From Microbacterium aurum (GTDB lineage Bacteria > Actinomycetota > Actinomycetes > Actinomycetales > Microbacteriaceae), in the NCBI RefSeq assembly GCF_016907815.1, contig NZ_JAFBCQ010000001.1, positions 3,348,001 through 3,412,000 on the forward strand: 64,000 nt of DNA, written 5' to 3'. The notes under the pieces are model-generated. The model was not told the origin of the DNA and searched no databases. It saw only the letters and a program-made list of their open reading frames with translations. Below, one piece after another: positions 38,459-46,461 of this stretch (within the stretch, counting starts at the first letter, position 1; every line of letters begins with the position of its first letter). The position numbers were made by a program, and so were the translations under genes.

Positions 38459-39439
38459 ATGCCCAGACGACCTCGACCGCTTCCCGCGCAGCTCGGCGCT
38501 GCGTTCGGCGTGGCCGACGCCCGCACGACCGGAGCCACCCGCGCGCGGCTGCGCGCGAAGGACCTCGCCCGTCCGCACCGGGGCGTGCGCGTGCGGAACG
38601 CGACCGCGCCGGCATCCGTCGACACCGATCCGCTCGCCCGCGACCGCCGCGTGCGCGCGGCCGTCCTGGCGCGCGTGCAGGCGTTCGAGGTGATCCGCCG
38701 CCCGCACGTGTTCTATACCGGCCGCACCGCCGTCGCGATCTTCGACCGCCTGTTCGACGACGATGACGGCACGGGGCCCCTGCAGGTGGGCGTGTTCGCA
38801 CCGGCACGCGCACCCCGCGTGGCCGGGATCCGGGCGACGCAGACCTCGCCGGGGCTCGTGACGGTCGGCGCGATCGGAGCGCTGCCGGTGGCCAGTCCCG
38901 CGTCAGTCTGGGCGGGGTTGGCCGGCGAGCTCAGCGTCCGCGACCTCGTGCGTCTGGGCGACGCGCTCGTCCGGATCCCGAGGGGCGCGGGCGGGATGCC
39001 GCAGCCACAGGCCCAGCTCGCCACGATCGCGCAGCTGCGCGCCGCGGCGGAGGCGCCTCGCCGCAAGGAGCGTCGCAAGCTCCGCGCCGCGCTCGCGCTG
39101 ATCCGCGTGGGGAGCATGTCGCCGCTGGAGACCGACTTCCGCGTCGACGCCGTGGAGGCAGGGCTGCCGGAACCCGAGCTGGACGTCGAAATGCGCGCGG
39201 CCGACGGCCGGCTGATCGGGATCGTCGACCTCGTGTTCCGGGCGTACCGGGTGATCGTCGAGGTCGAGGGCAGACACCACCGCTCGAGCGATCAGCAGTG
39301 GGAGCGCGATATCGACAAGTACGCCGCCCTCGCGGCGGAGGGCTGGGACGTGATCCGCGTCACCGGCCGGCGCGTCCGCGGCGGGCGGGCCGTGTCGCAG
39401 GTGTCCGCGGCACTGCGGCGTCGCGGCTGGGCGGGCTGA
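38459..39439 (+). CDS. DUF559-domain protein, PD-(D/E)xK nuclease-like
   Basis: 326 residues. The N-terminal half has an AbiEi-antitoxin-like layout (helical start with [21 protein letters not shown], the pattern common in this actinobacterial family). The C-terminal DUF559 domain resembles Vsr-type repair endonucleases: Glu in [10 protein letters not shown], Asp in [19 protein letters not shown] and the Glu of EVEGRHHR give a plausible PD-(D/E)xK active site. ATG at 38459 is likely; an ATG at 38336 is also in frame. Such genes are abundant in Microbacteriaceae and their role is not established. It is divergent from rpsL, and repeats follow it. Confidence 0.75.
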   Translation: MPRRPRPLPAQLGAAFGVADARTTGATRARLRAKDLARPHRGVRVRNATAPASVDTDPLARDRRVRAAVLARVQAFEVIRRPHVFYTGRTAVAIFDRLFDDDDGTGPLQVGVFAPARAPRVAGIRATQTSPGLVTVGAIGALPVASPASVWAGLAGELSVRDLVRLGDALVRIPRGAGGMPQPQAQLATIAQLRAAAEAPRRKERRKLRAALALIRVGSMSPLETDFRVDAVEAGLPEPELDVEMRAADGRLIGIVDLVFRAYRVIVEVEGRHHRSSDQQWERDIDKYAALAAEGWDVIRVTGRRVRGGRAVSQVSAALRRRGWAG

Positions 39440-39489
39440 CGGAGGCGCCGAGCACCGGCATCCGTCGGGTGGGGCGGGTTGGGTCGGAC

Positions 39490-39509
39490 GGGTTGGGTTG
39501 GGTTGGGTT
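39490..39509 (+). other. Telomere-like GGGTT tandem, possible G-quadruplex
   Basis: Four GGGTT units in a row, giving four GGG runs with TT loops, a textbook intramolecular G-quadruplex pattern on the plus strand. It lies just after the DUF559 gene and merges with the first copy of the 94-bp-spaced repeat. Confidence 0.6.
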
Positions 39510-39653
39510 GGCAGTTGTGGCGGGATCCCGGGGAGGAAACAGCCACGAGTGACAAGGCAAGGGACCCGGGCGTCGTGCGGGGTGCCTTTGGGTGGGTTGG
39601 GTTGGCAGTTGTGGCGGAATCCTGAGGAGGATGCAGCCACGAGTGACAACGCA
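39500..39653. repeat. Two direct repeats of about 60 bp, 94 bp apart
   Basis: Copies at 39500-39559 and 39594-39653 share most of their bases; each starts with GGGTTGGGTTGGCAGTTGTGG and ends in a GCCACGAGTGACAA block. They lie in the 227-base gap between the DUF559 gene and the convergent FHA gene. Two copies without varied spacers do not form a CRISPR. They probably represent a dispersed intergenic repeat. Confidence 0.75.
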
Positions 39654-39666
39654 GTGGCCCCGGGGA

Positions 39667-41646
39667 TCAGCGCTCGATCTGCGCGAGGTGGAACTCCTCG
39701 TCGCCGAGGAAGAAACGCTCCCCGGCGTCGATCTGGCTCCCGGGCTCCACCTCGATCTCGTCGCCCATGAGCGTGCGCACGAGCACGCCGTTGGTCGAAC
39801 CGAGGTCGGTGACCACCCAGGCCTCGTCCCGCCGCTCCAGCCGCGCGTGGGTCTTGGAGACCGTCCGGGCATCGCCCGGCACGGCGACCAGCTGCGCACC
39901 GGGGAAGGCGGCGTCGCCGACGGGTCGGCGCCCCACGATGACCACGTCACTCGTGAGCGGCACGGGTGCCCCGGATGCCGGCACCAGCTGCCAGGTCGGC
40001 TTCTTCGCGCGCCGCGTGATCACGGTCTGGTCCAGATCGTCGTCGTCGGCGAACGGCTCGAGCCGGCGCTGCTGCGCCGACACGGCGTTCAGCGCCGAGC
40101 GGGGCGAGCCGGCGGCGGGCGAGCCGATGACGGCCGACACCTCGCCCGACAGCTCGGGGAAATCCTCCGGTTCGCCCGGCGCCACGGCGAACGCCGGCCA
40201 CGGCCGCGCCCGGCGGCTGGGTGGCTCGGCATCCGGATCCACCGCGGAGCGGACGGCGCGGGGCGCCTCGGTCGTGACGGGCGGCGCCGAGGCGGCGGGC
40301 GCCGGGCGCTCGATGACGGTGTCCGCCGCGGCGTCGACCGGATCGGCGGGCCGTTCGGCACGCGCGGCGCGTGCGGACGGCTGCGCCGCCGGCACGCGCG
40401 TGACCGTGGCACTCTCCGGCAGCGGCACCGCCGTCGAACGCCGGCCGGGGACGACATCGATCGGCGCATCGTCGGCGGTGACCGGAGGCACGACATGGCG
40501 ACCACCGGCGGCCGACGCCGGCAGGAAGTGCGACGGCGCGATCGCGGACACGTCGTCGACCTCGGACGGCCACTTCGCGTCGTCGTCTGCGAGGCCCTCG
40601 GCTGCACCCGGCATGGCGGCGGATGCCGCGGCGCGCTGATCGCCGTCCGCGTCGGCGGCCGGCACGGGCGCCGGCCGGGACGCGACGGCGGGTGCGGGCG
40701 GGACGGCGGAGATCGGCACCTGCGCGGCCGCGGTGGGAGGAGCGGCGGGACCCGGCTCCGACGCACCGGCCGCGGCCGGCGGAACCGCGGACACGGGGTC
40801 GGCGGCGGCGACCGGCGGCACCGGCTCGGGGACGGCGGCCACGGGTGTGGCGGGCTCGGGGGCGGCAGCGGTCGGCGGAACACCGGCGGGCGCGGCAGCG
40901 GTCGGAGGAACACCCGCGGGTGCGGCAGCGGTGCGCGGCGGGGTCGTCGTGGTGTCCGGAGGCGTCCACGCCGGGGCGGAGGTGACCGGCGGCGGTGCGA
41001 ACGCGCTCAGCTGGTCGACGTCCTGCGGCGCAGCGGGCGTCTCCGACGCGCCGGACGCCGAAGGCACAGCGGACGCGGGAGACGGCGAAGACGCGGAAGA
41101 CTCAGACACAGGTCCGGCGCCCCCGGCCGGAGCCGGGTCGGCGGCAGCGGCCCCGGCATCCGCCCCCGGGAACAGCGACGCGAACGGCGACCCGGGCGCG
41201 GGGGTGCGCGGGGCGGAGGCCGCCGGCTCCTCCTCCGCGGCCGGCTCCGGCGGCTTCCACCCGGCGGGGCGCGCGCCGAGCCAGCGCGCGGGGCCGAACC
41301 CGAGGATGCTCGCCCACACGACGAACACGAGCGCGGCCAGCACCGTCATGCCGGCGCCGTAGCCGAAGCCGGAGTTGATGCGGTGCGCCGAGATCACGAC
41401 GAGCACGAACACGACGATGGACAGCGGTGGAATGAGGGCGAGGAGCACCAGCCACGGGCTGAACCCGCCCCAGCGCAGCACGGTCGCGACGTTGAGGAAC
41501 GGGACCCAGCCTTTCCAGGCCTCCTCCCCCATCTTGCGGAACATCGCCCCGAGGGCGAGCGACGTCCACACGTACAGCGCCACGCCGACCACGAGCGAAA
41601 GCAGGCTCAGCAGCGCGACAACGGATTCGTCCATCGGTGCGTTCAT
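39667..41646 (-). CDS. Membrane FHA-domain protein (DUF5684-like N terminus)
   Basis: 659 residues. The N-terminal ~125 residues form about three membrane helices of the DUF5684 type (EEAWKGWVPFLNVATVL, WLVLLALIPPLSIVVFVLVV). A ~420-residue Ala/Pro-rich, probably disordered cytoplasmic linker follows, containing a tandem 10-residue repeat (APAGVPPTAA). The FHA domain lies at about 550-659 with VGRRP, SKTHARL and GSTNG, the residues that bind phosphothreonine. It is the last gene of the kinase operon; the ATG overlaps the previous stop (ATGA). It probably docks a phosphorylated partner such as the operon's kinase, by inference from the FHA family. Confidence 0.9.
   Translation of the reverse strand: MNAPMDESVVALLSLLSLVVGVALYVWTSLALGAMFRKMGEEAWKGWVPFLNVATVLRWGGFSPWLVLLALIPPLSIVVFVLVVISAHRINSGFGYGAGMTVLAALVFVVWASILGFGPARWLGARPAGWKPPEPAAEEEPAASAPRTPAPGSPFASLFPGADAGAAAADPAPAGGAGPVSESSASSPSPASAVPSASGASETPAAPQDVDQLSAFAPPPVTSAPAWTPPDTTTTPPRTAAAPAGVPPTAAAPAGVPPTAAAPEPATPVAAVPEPVPPVAAADPVSAVPPAAAGASEPGPAAPPTAAAQVPISAVPPAPAVASRPAPVPAADADGDQRAAASAAMPGAAEGLADDDAKWPSEVDDVSAIAPSHFLPASAAGGRHVVPPVTADDAPIDVVPGRRSTAVPLPESATVTRVPAAQPSARAARAERPADPVDAAADTVIERPAPAASAPPVTTEAPRAVRSAVDPDAEPPSRRARPWPAFAVAPGEPEDFPELSGEVSAVIGSPAAGSPRSALNAVSAQQRRLEPFADDDDLDQTVITRRAKKPTWQLVPASGAPVPLTSDVVIVGRRPVGDAAFPGAQLVAVPGDARTVSKTHARLERRDEAWVVTDLGSTNGVLVRTLMGDEIEVEPGSQIDAGERFFLGDEEFHLAQIER
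40862..40930 (-). repeat. In-frame 30-bp tandem repeat in the FHA-protein linker
   Basis: A 30-bp unit repeated twice plus a partial third copy encodes APAGVPPTAA-type decapeptides. It could vary in copy number by slippage and so change linker length. Confidence 0.8.
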
Positions 41647-44147
41647 GCGGTGCGCCGCGAGGTGGATGCCGCGCGACTCCCCCTCTCGGTATGGGTCAGC
41701 CTCGAGCTCGTGGACCGCCGACGCCGGAGGGTGCGGCGCAGAGCCGCCGGCACCAGCGACGCCGGGACGAACGATCTCAACGATACGGCTGCGCGCAGCC
41801 GCCGCCAGCCCGTCGGCGCGAAACCGGCGCGTTCGGCGTCGACGATCCGCCAGAACTCGGCTGCCTCGTCGTCGGTGGCTCCCGCCGCCGAGAAGACGGC
41901 GGCGTCGGCGGCGACCGCGAGGGCGCCGGATGACGGGGTGGCCAGCGCCGCGGCGACCTCGGTGCGGGTGGCGGCGGCGGGCGGGGTCCTCCCGGCATCG
42001 GCGGCCGCGTCGAGGAACTCGTCCCACCCGCCGGCGATGCGGGCGGCGGGCGCGGCGGCGCGGCGGCGCCCCCGGCGGCGGAGCGCCTTGGCGCCCACGA
42101 CGAGCAGGAAGGGCCCGAGCACCACAATAGCCACGCCCAGGACGATCCCGCTGATCCGCAGCGTCGCCCACACCCACTCCAGGTCCACGGCCTCGTCGCG
42201 CTCAACGGGCGCGGCGGAGTCCTCCTGCGCGGGGCGCGGCGGCTGCACCTCGTCGACGCCGTTGGGCCGCACCGCGGTGCCGATCGTGGGATCCGGCTGC
42301 TCGGTGAGCTCGCGGCTGGGCGCCTGGGCGTGCTGCGGGGTGACGTCGACGGGGATCCAGTCGCCCGTGGACGCGCGCACCTCGACCCACGCCGACACGT
42401 CGCCGGCGTGACACACGCCGGCGGCGCAGACCGCGGCATCCGGATCGTCGGAGGTGAGCCGCGTGCCGACGACGACCCGCGAGGGGAAGCCGAGCTCGCG
42501 CGCGATGAGCGCCGTGGCGACGGCGAACTGCTCGTCGTCGCCGACGGCGGCGACGTAGTTGTCCGACGCCGCCGCGCGCGGATCGGCCTCGCGCTCGAGG
42601 AGAGCGGTGAACATCGCGTCGATGCGCGCGAGGGAGTGCCCCGATGCGCTGGGCGCGAACTCGTACGCCCCCAGCGCGCTCATCCAGGCGGCGCCCTCGG
42701 CGGGCTCGGTGAGGGCATGGCTGAGGTAACCGCGGTCGCGCAGCAGCGTCACGAGGCCCTCGAGCGCGGCACCGCCGGTGCCCGAGGTGTGCGTCTGCAC
42801 CCAGGTGCGCAGGCTCGCCGGCGCCGCGACCGCGTCCTCGCCGCCGGTGCCGCCGAGACTGCCCTGACCGCCGGGAGCGGCTGCCTCGGCGAGCGCCGGC
42901 GCCTCGGGAACGGCGGCCTGCAGCCGGTAGGTGTCACCGGGGGTCCAGCCTGCGGTCTGCACGGCGGCGGAGAGGTCGTCGCTGACGTAGAACCCGTCGG
43001 CGAGCGCGGCGGCGCGGGCGCCCTCGAAGGTCACCGATCCGACGACGCCGGCAGACGGCATCCACAGTCCCGCGAGCCCGGCCTCGCCGGACGCGCCCAG
43101 CGCGTCGATGACGACGTCGGCGTCGACGGGAGTGCCGGGGCCGGCATCCCGCGCCGAGGCGAGCCTCACGAACGGCGCGCCGGCGGCGGAAGAGTCGGTG
43201 CGGAAGACGGCGCCGTCGTAGCGGTCGAGCACCGCGAGGCGCACCCGCTCGGGCGCCGCGTCGCCGGTCACGCTGTAGAGCACCTGGTCGATCTCACCGT
43301 CGGCGAACAGGGCGCGGTACGAGGCCAGCGGGCTCACCGCCCGCGACAGCTCGACGCGGGGGCCGGTCGCCTCGCGGAGCACGACGCGTTCGCCGGATGC
43401 CGCGGTCGCCGGCACGGCGAGGGCCGCCGCCGCCGCGACCACGACCATGCCCGCCCCCAGCGCCGCGCGACGCGCGTCCGCCGCCGGCCGCAGCACGTGC
43501 ACGCCGCTGCGGGCGGTGGCACGCCGGAGCGCCCGCACGCGCTCGTCGCGGCTGCGCCAGGCCAGCCACAGCACGCCGGCGAGGAGCGATCCGATGCCGA
43601 CGGCGGTCTCGACGGGGGCCGCGAGGGTCAGCGGGCCGACGGTCAGCGGGGCGCTCACCTCGGTGCGCCCGAACAGCAGCCCGAACCCCGACATCCCCAC
43701 CCCCACAGCGACCGCGAGCACCCCGAGCGTGTCGGTGCGCCACGCGAGCAGCAGTGCGGACGCGGTCCCCACGAGGAAGACGATCAGCGCCGGCACCAGC
43801 AGGTTGCGGTACGAGCCGACCGGCAGGTCGACCGTCAGGAGGTCCTTCCAGCCGAACAGCGCACCGGCGATCAGCTCCCCGAGCCCGTGCAGCAGCTGGT
43901 CGGGCGGGCCGACGCGGGACGGCACCGCGAGCGGGACGCCGACGAGCAGCACAGCCGCCGTGACGAGCTCGGCCGCCGCCCACCCGTTCCACCGTCGCCA
44001 CCGCACGAGCACGGCGATCCCGGCGCCGATGAGGGATGCCGCGGCGACGAGCACCACGAACGAGAGCGACCGGTAGATCGGCCAGGCCGCGACGGCCGCC
44101 AGCACCACCGCGACGGCGACGTAGATCGCGCCGGCGAGGACCTTCAC
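41643..44147 (-). CDS. Transglutaminase-like membrane protein with degenerate active site
   Basis: 834 residues. About six N-terminal membrane helices, then a large extracytoplasmic region holding a transglutaminase-core fold near residues 500-620, then one C-terminal helix and a cytoplasmic tail. The fold is recognised from EQFAVATALIARELGFPSRVVVG and AWVEVRASTGDWIPVDVTP. The catalytic Cys position carries Asp538 and the His position Ser585; only the Asp of VDVTP remains. It is therefore probably not an active transglutaminase but a structural or binding module. It overlaps both neighbours by four bases (ATGA). Confidence 0.88.
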   Translation of the reverse strand: MKVLAGAIYVAVAVVLAAVAAWPIYRSLSFVVLVAAASLIGAGIAVLVRWRRWNGWAAAELVTAAVLLVGVPLAVPSRVGPPDQLLHGLGELIAGALFGWKDLLTVDLPVGSYRNLLVPALIVFLVGTASALLLAWRTDTLGVLAVAVGVGMSGFGLLFGRTEVSAPLTVGPLTLAAPVETAVGIGSLLAGVLWLAWRSRDERVRALRRATARSGVHVLRPAADARRAALGAGMVVVAAAAALAVPATAASGERVVLREATGPRVELSRAVSPLASYRALFADGEIDQVLYSVTGDAAPERVRLAVLDRYDGAVFRTDSSAAGAPFVRLASARDAGPGTPVDADVVIDALGASGEAGLAGLWMPSAGVVGSVTFEGARAAALADGFYVSDDLSAAVQTAGWTPGDTYRLQAAVPEAPALAEAAAPGGQGSLGGTGGEDAVAAPASLRTWVQTHTSGTGGAALEGLVTLLRDRGYLSHALTEPAEGAAWMSALGAYEFAPSASGHSLARIDAMFTALLEREADPRAAASDNYVAAVGDDEQFAVATALIARELGFPSRVVVGTRLTSDDPDAAVCAAGVCHAGDVSAWVEVRASTGDWIPVDVTPQHAQAPSRELTEQPDPTIGTAVRPNGVDEVQPPRPAQEDSAAPVERDEAVDLEWVWATLRISGIVLGVAIVVLGPFLLVVGAKALRRRGRRRAAAPAARIAGGWDEFLDAAADAGRTPPAAATRTEVAAALATPSSGALAVAADAAVFSAAGATDDEAAEFWRIVDAERAGFAPTGWRRLRAAVSLRSFVPASLVPAALRRTLRRRRSTSSRLTHTERGSRAASTSRRTA

Positions 44148-45499
44148 GAGGTCACCCCCCGCAGCAGCAGCCCGGCGAGGTCGTCCAGCGTCCCGATCGT
44201 GACGACCGTCAGCGCGCCCGCGACCTGCGTGCGCGGGTGGGCGCGCTCGTCGCAGACGACGGCGATGACCGCGGCATCCGCCGGGAACGCCAGCGCCGCC
44301 TGACGCAGCGCCGCGAGACCGACGTGCGACCCGGTGACCATGACGGCGATCGAGAGCCGCTCGTTCGCCTCCGCCGCCAGGCGGCAGACGTCCGCGAAGG
44401 CCATCGTGTTGGCGAGCCGGTCGACGCCGCTGAACCCGTCGAGCACGACGCGCGGCGCGGTCGCCGGAATGTGCCGGATCGCCCGCAGTCGGCCGCGGAC
44501 GACGCGCGGGATCTCGGCACCGACGACGATGTCGAGATCGCGCGCGTCGTGCACGGCGCGGAGCGTCAGGGAAGCGGCGGCGCTGACGGCGAGCTCGAAC
44601 TCGTCGGCGGAGGCGTACTCCGCCTCCGCGAGCCCCAGGACGACGGCCATCCGCGAGCGCCGGGACTCCTCGTACTGGCGCACCATGAGCTGGCCGGTCT
44701 TCGCCGTCGACTTCCAGTGGATCTGCCGGCGCGAGTCGCCCGGGGCGTATTCACGGATCGCGTGGAAGGACATGTCCGCATCCACCAGGCGCCGGGTGGG
44801 ACTGCCGTCGAGGTCGCGGATGAGACCGGCGCTCGAGGAGGGCACCACGGTCGTGCGGGGGTGGACGTAGAGGTCGTGCACGTCGTCGAAGGCGTGCTCG
44901 CGCCGCAGCATCCCGAGCGGGTCGGAGCGCACCGTGGTGGCCGGGCCGATCCGGACGATGCCGCGCCGCTGCGGGGGCAGCTCGAGGGTCTGCTCCGATG
45001 ACGCCCCGGGCCGGAGCATCGGCACGCCGAACTCCACGAGCCCCGCGCCGACGGCGACGTCGATGCGGCCCGGCAGGGCGATGCGCGTGCCGGTGTTGCG
45101 GACGGTCACGGTCGCGACGGCGGGCGAGCCGGCGACGACGCGCTCGTGCCCGAGGGCGAGGCCGACGTCGTACGCGCGGGCGTGGAAGAGGAACGGGATG
45201 CTGAGCAGCAGCAGCACCAGCGCGGCGGCACCGGCGACGAGCGCCTCGACCCAGCCGAACACCACCCCGGCCGCGAGTCCCGCCGTCGCGGCGGCCAGCA
45301 CGAGCGCACCGGCCGGGCGGATCGTCGCGCGGCACCAGGCGGCGAACGCGCGCAGCCCGGCGCGCGTCGCCGTCCACGCGCGCGAGGCCCGCACGGCGGC
45401 GCCGACGAGGGCGCGGGAGCGCTGCGAGGTGACCTCGGTCCGCTCGCCGGTCAGTCCCCCCGCCGCGGTGCGGGTCAGTCGGGTGTCGCCGAGGGTCAC
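44144..45499 (-). CDS. DUF58 protein
   Basis: 451 residues. Two N-terminal membrane helices at about 62-102, a beta-sandwich region, then the DUF58 core with the signature REYAPGDSRRQIHWKSTAKTG followed by QLMVRQYE. The C-terminal part resembles a von Willebrand A-like fold. DUF58 proteins are almost always encoded next to MoxR ATPases and are thought to be their partners in envelope or enzyme maturation. It is coupled by four-base overlaps to MoxR upstream and the transglutaminase-like gene downstream. Confidence 0.92.
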   Translation of the reverse strand: MTLGDTRLTRTAAGGLTGERTEVTSQRSRALVGAAVRASRAWTATRAGLRAFAAWCRATIRPAGALVLAAATAGLAAGVVFGWVEALVAGAAALVLLLLSIPFLFHARAYDVGLALGHERVVAGSPAVATVTVRNTGTRIALPGRIDVAVGAGLVEFGVPMLRPGASSEQTLELPPQRRGIVRIGPATTVRSDPLGMLRREHAFDDVHDLYVHPRTTVVPSSSAGLIRDLDGSPTRRLVDADMSFHAIREYAPGDSRRQIHWKSTAKTGQLMVRQYEESRRSRMAVVLGLAEAEYASADEFELAVSAAASLTLRAVHDARDLDIVVGAEIPRVVRGRLRAIRHIPATAPRVVLDGFSGVDRLANTMAFADVCRLAAEANERLSIAVMVTGSHVGLAALRQAALAFPADAAVIAVVCDERAHPRTQVAGALTVVTIGTLDDLAGLLLRGVTS

Positions 45500-46461
45500 A
45501 CGCTCTCCCGGCGGGTGGGCGGCGGCACGTCGAGCAGCACCTGGCCGATGACGGCTTCCTGGGTGACCCCGTCGAACTCGGCCTCGGGGTGCAGGATGAG
45601 CCGGTGGGCGAGGACCGCCACCGCGAGCCGCTTGACGTCGTCGGGGGTGACGTAGGTGCGGCCGTGGGCGGCGGCCGATGCACGCGAGGCGCGGGTCAGG
45701 GCGAGGGCACCGCGGATGCTGACGCCGAGGCGCACCTCGTCGGCCGAACGTGTGCCGTCGACGAGACGGGCGATGTAGTCGAGCACGAGCGCGTCGACGT
45801 AGACGTCGGCGGCGAGCTCGGCCATGCCGGCGAGGGCGCCGGGGGTGATCACCGGCGCCAGTTCGGCGGTCGCGACGGCGGCCTGATCGAGGATCCGCAC
45901 TGTGGCGGCGTGGTCGGGGTAGCCGAGGGAGGTGCGCAGCAGGAAGCGGTCCAGCTGCGCCTCCGGCAGCCGGTAGGTGCCCGCCTGCTCGACCGGATTC
46001 TGCGTCGCCAGCACGAGGAAGGGCCGCCCGACGTCGCGGGTGACGCCGTCGATCGTGACACGCCCCTCCTCCATGACCTCCAGCAGCGCGGCCTGCGTCT
46101 TCGGGCTCGCGCGGTTGATCTCGTCGGCGAGGACGATGTTGGCGAAGATCGGCCCGGCGTGGAACTCGAACGCGCCGGTCTTCTGGTCGTAGACCGTGAT
46201 GCCGGTGATGTCGCCGGGGAGGAGGTCCGGTGTGAACTGGATGCGGGTCGTCGTGCCCTGCACCGACTGCGCGACGGCGCGCGCCAGCGAGGTCTTCCCG
46301 GTGCCCGGCACGTCCTCGATGAGGACGTGCCCCTCGCTCAGCATCGCCGTGAGGACGAGCTCGACGACGTGACGCTTGCCGAGGACGGCGCGCTCGACGT
46401 TGTCGGCCAGCTGGGAGAACGTCTGGGCGAACCAGGTCGCCTGCTCGGTCGTGATCGTCAT
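45496..46461 (-). CDS. MoxR-family AAA+ ATPase
   Basis: 321 residues. Walker A EDVPGTGKTSLA, Walker B IVLADEINRA, sensor 1 LATQNPVEQAGTY, arginine-finger region LPEAQLDRFLLR and a C-terminal lid ending at DVPPPTRRESV. MoxR ATPases act as chaperones that assemble or activate partner complexes, usually together with DUF58 proteins. The ATG at 46461 overlaps the upstream stop by four bases (ATGA). Confidence 0.96.
   Translation of the reverse strand: MTITTEQATWFAQTFSQLADNVERAVLGKRHVVELVLTAMLSEGHVLIEDVPGTGKTSLARAVAQSVQGTTTRIQFTPDLLPGDITGITVYDQKTGAFEFHAGPIFANIVLADEINRASPKTQAALLEVMEEGRVTIDGVTRDVGRPFLVLATQNPVEQAGTYRLPEAQLDRFLLRTSLGYPDHAATVRILDQAAVATAELAPVITPGALAGMAELAADVYVDALVLDYIARLVDGTRSADEVRLGVSIRGALALTRASRASAAAHGRTYVTPDDVKRLAVAVLAHRLILHPEAEFDGVTQEAVIGQVLLDVPPPTRRESV

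Noticed and set aside
39500..39653. CRISPR array
   Set aside because: Only two imperfect 60-bp copies, no set of unique spacers and no cas genes nearby.
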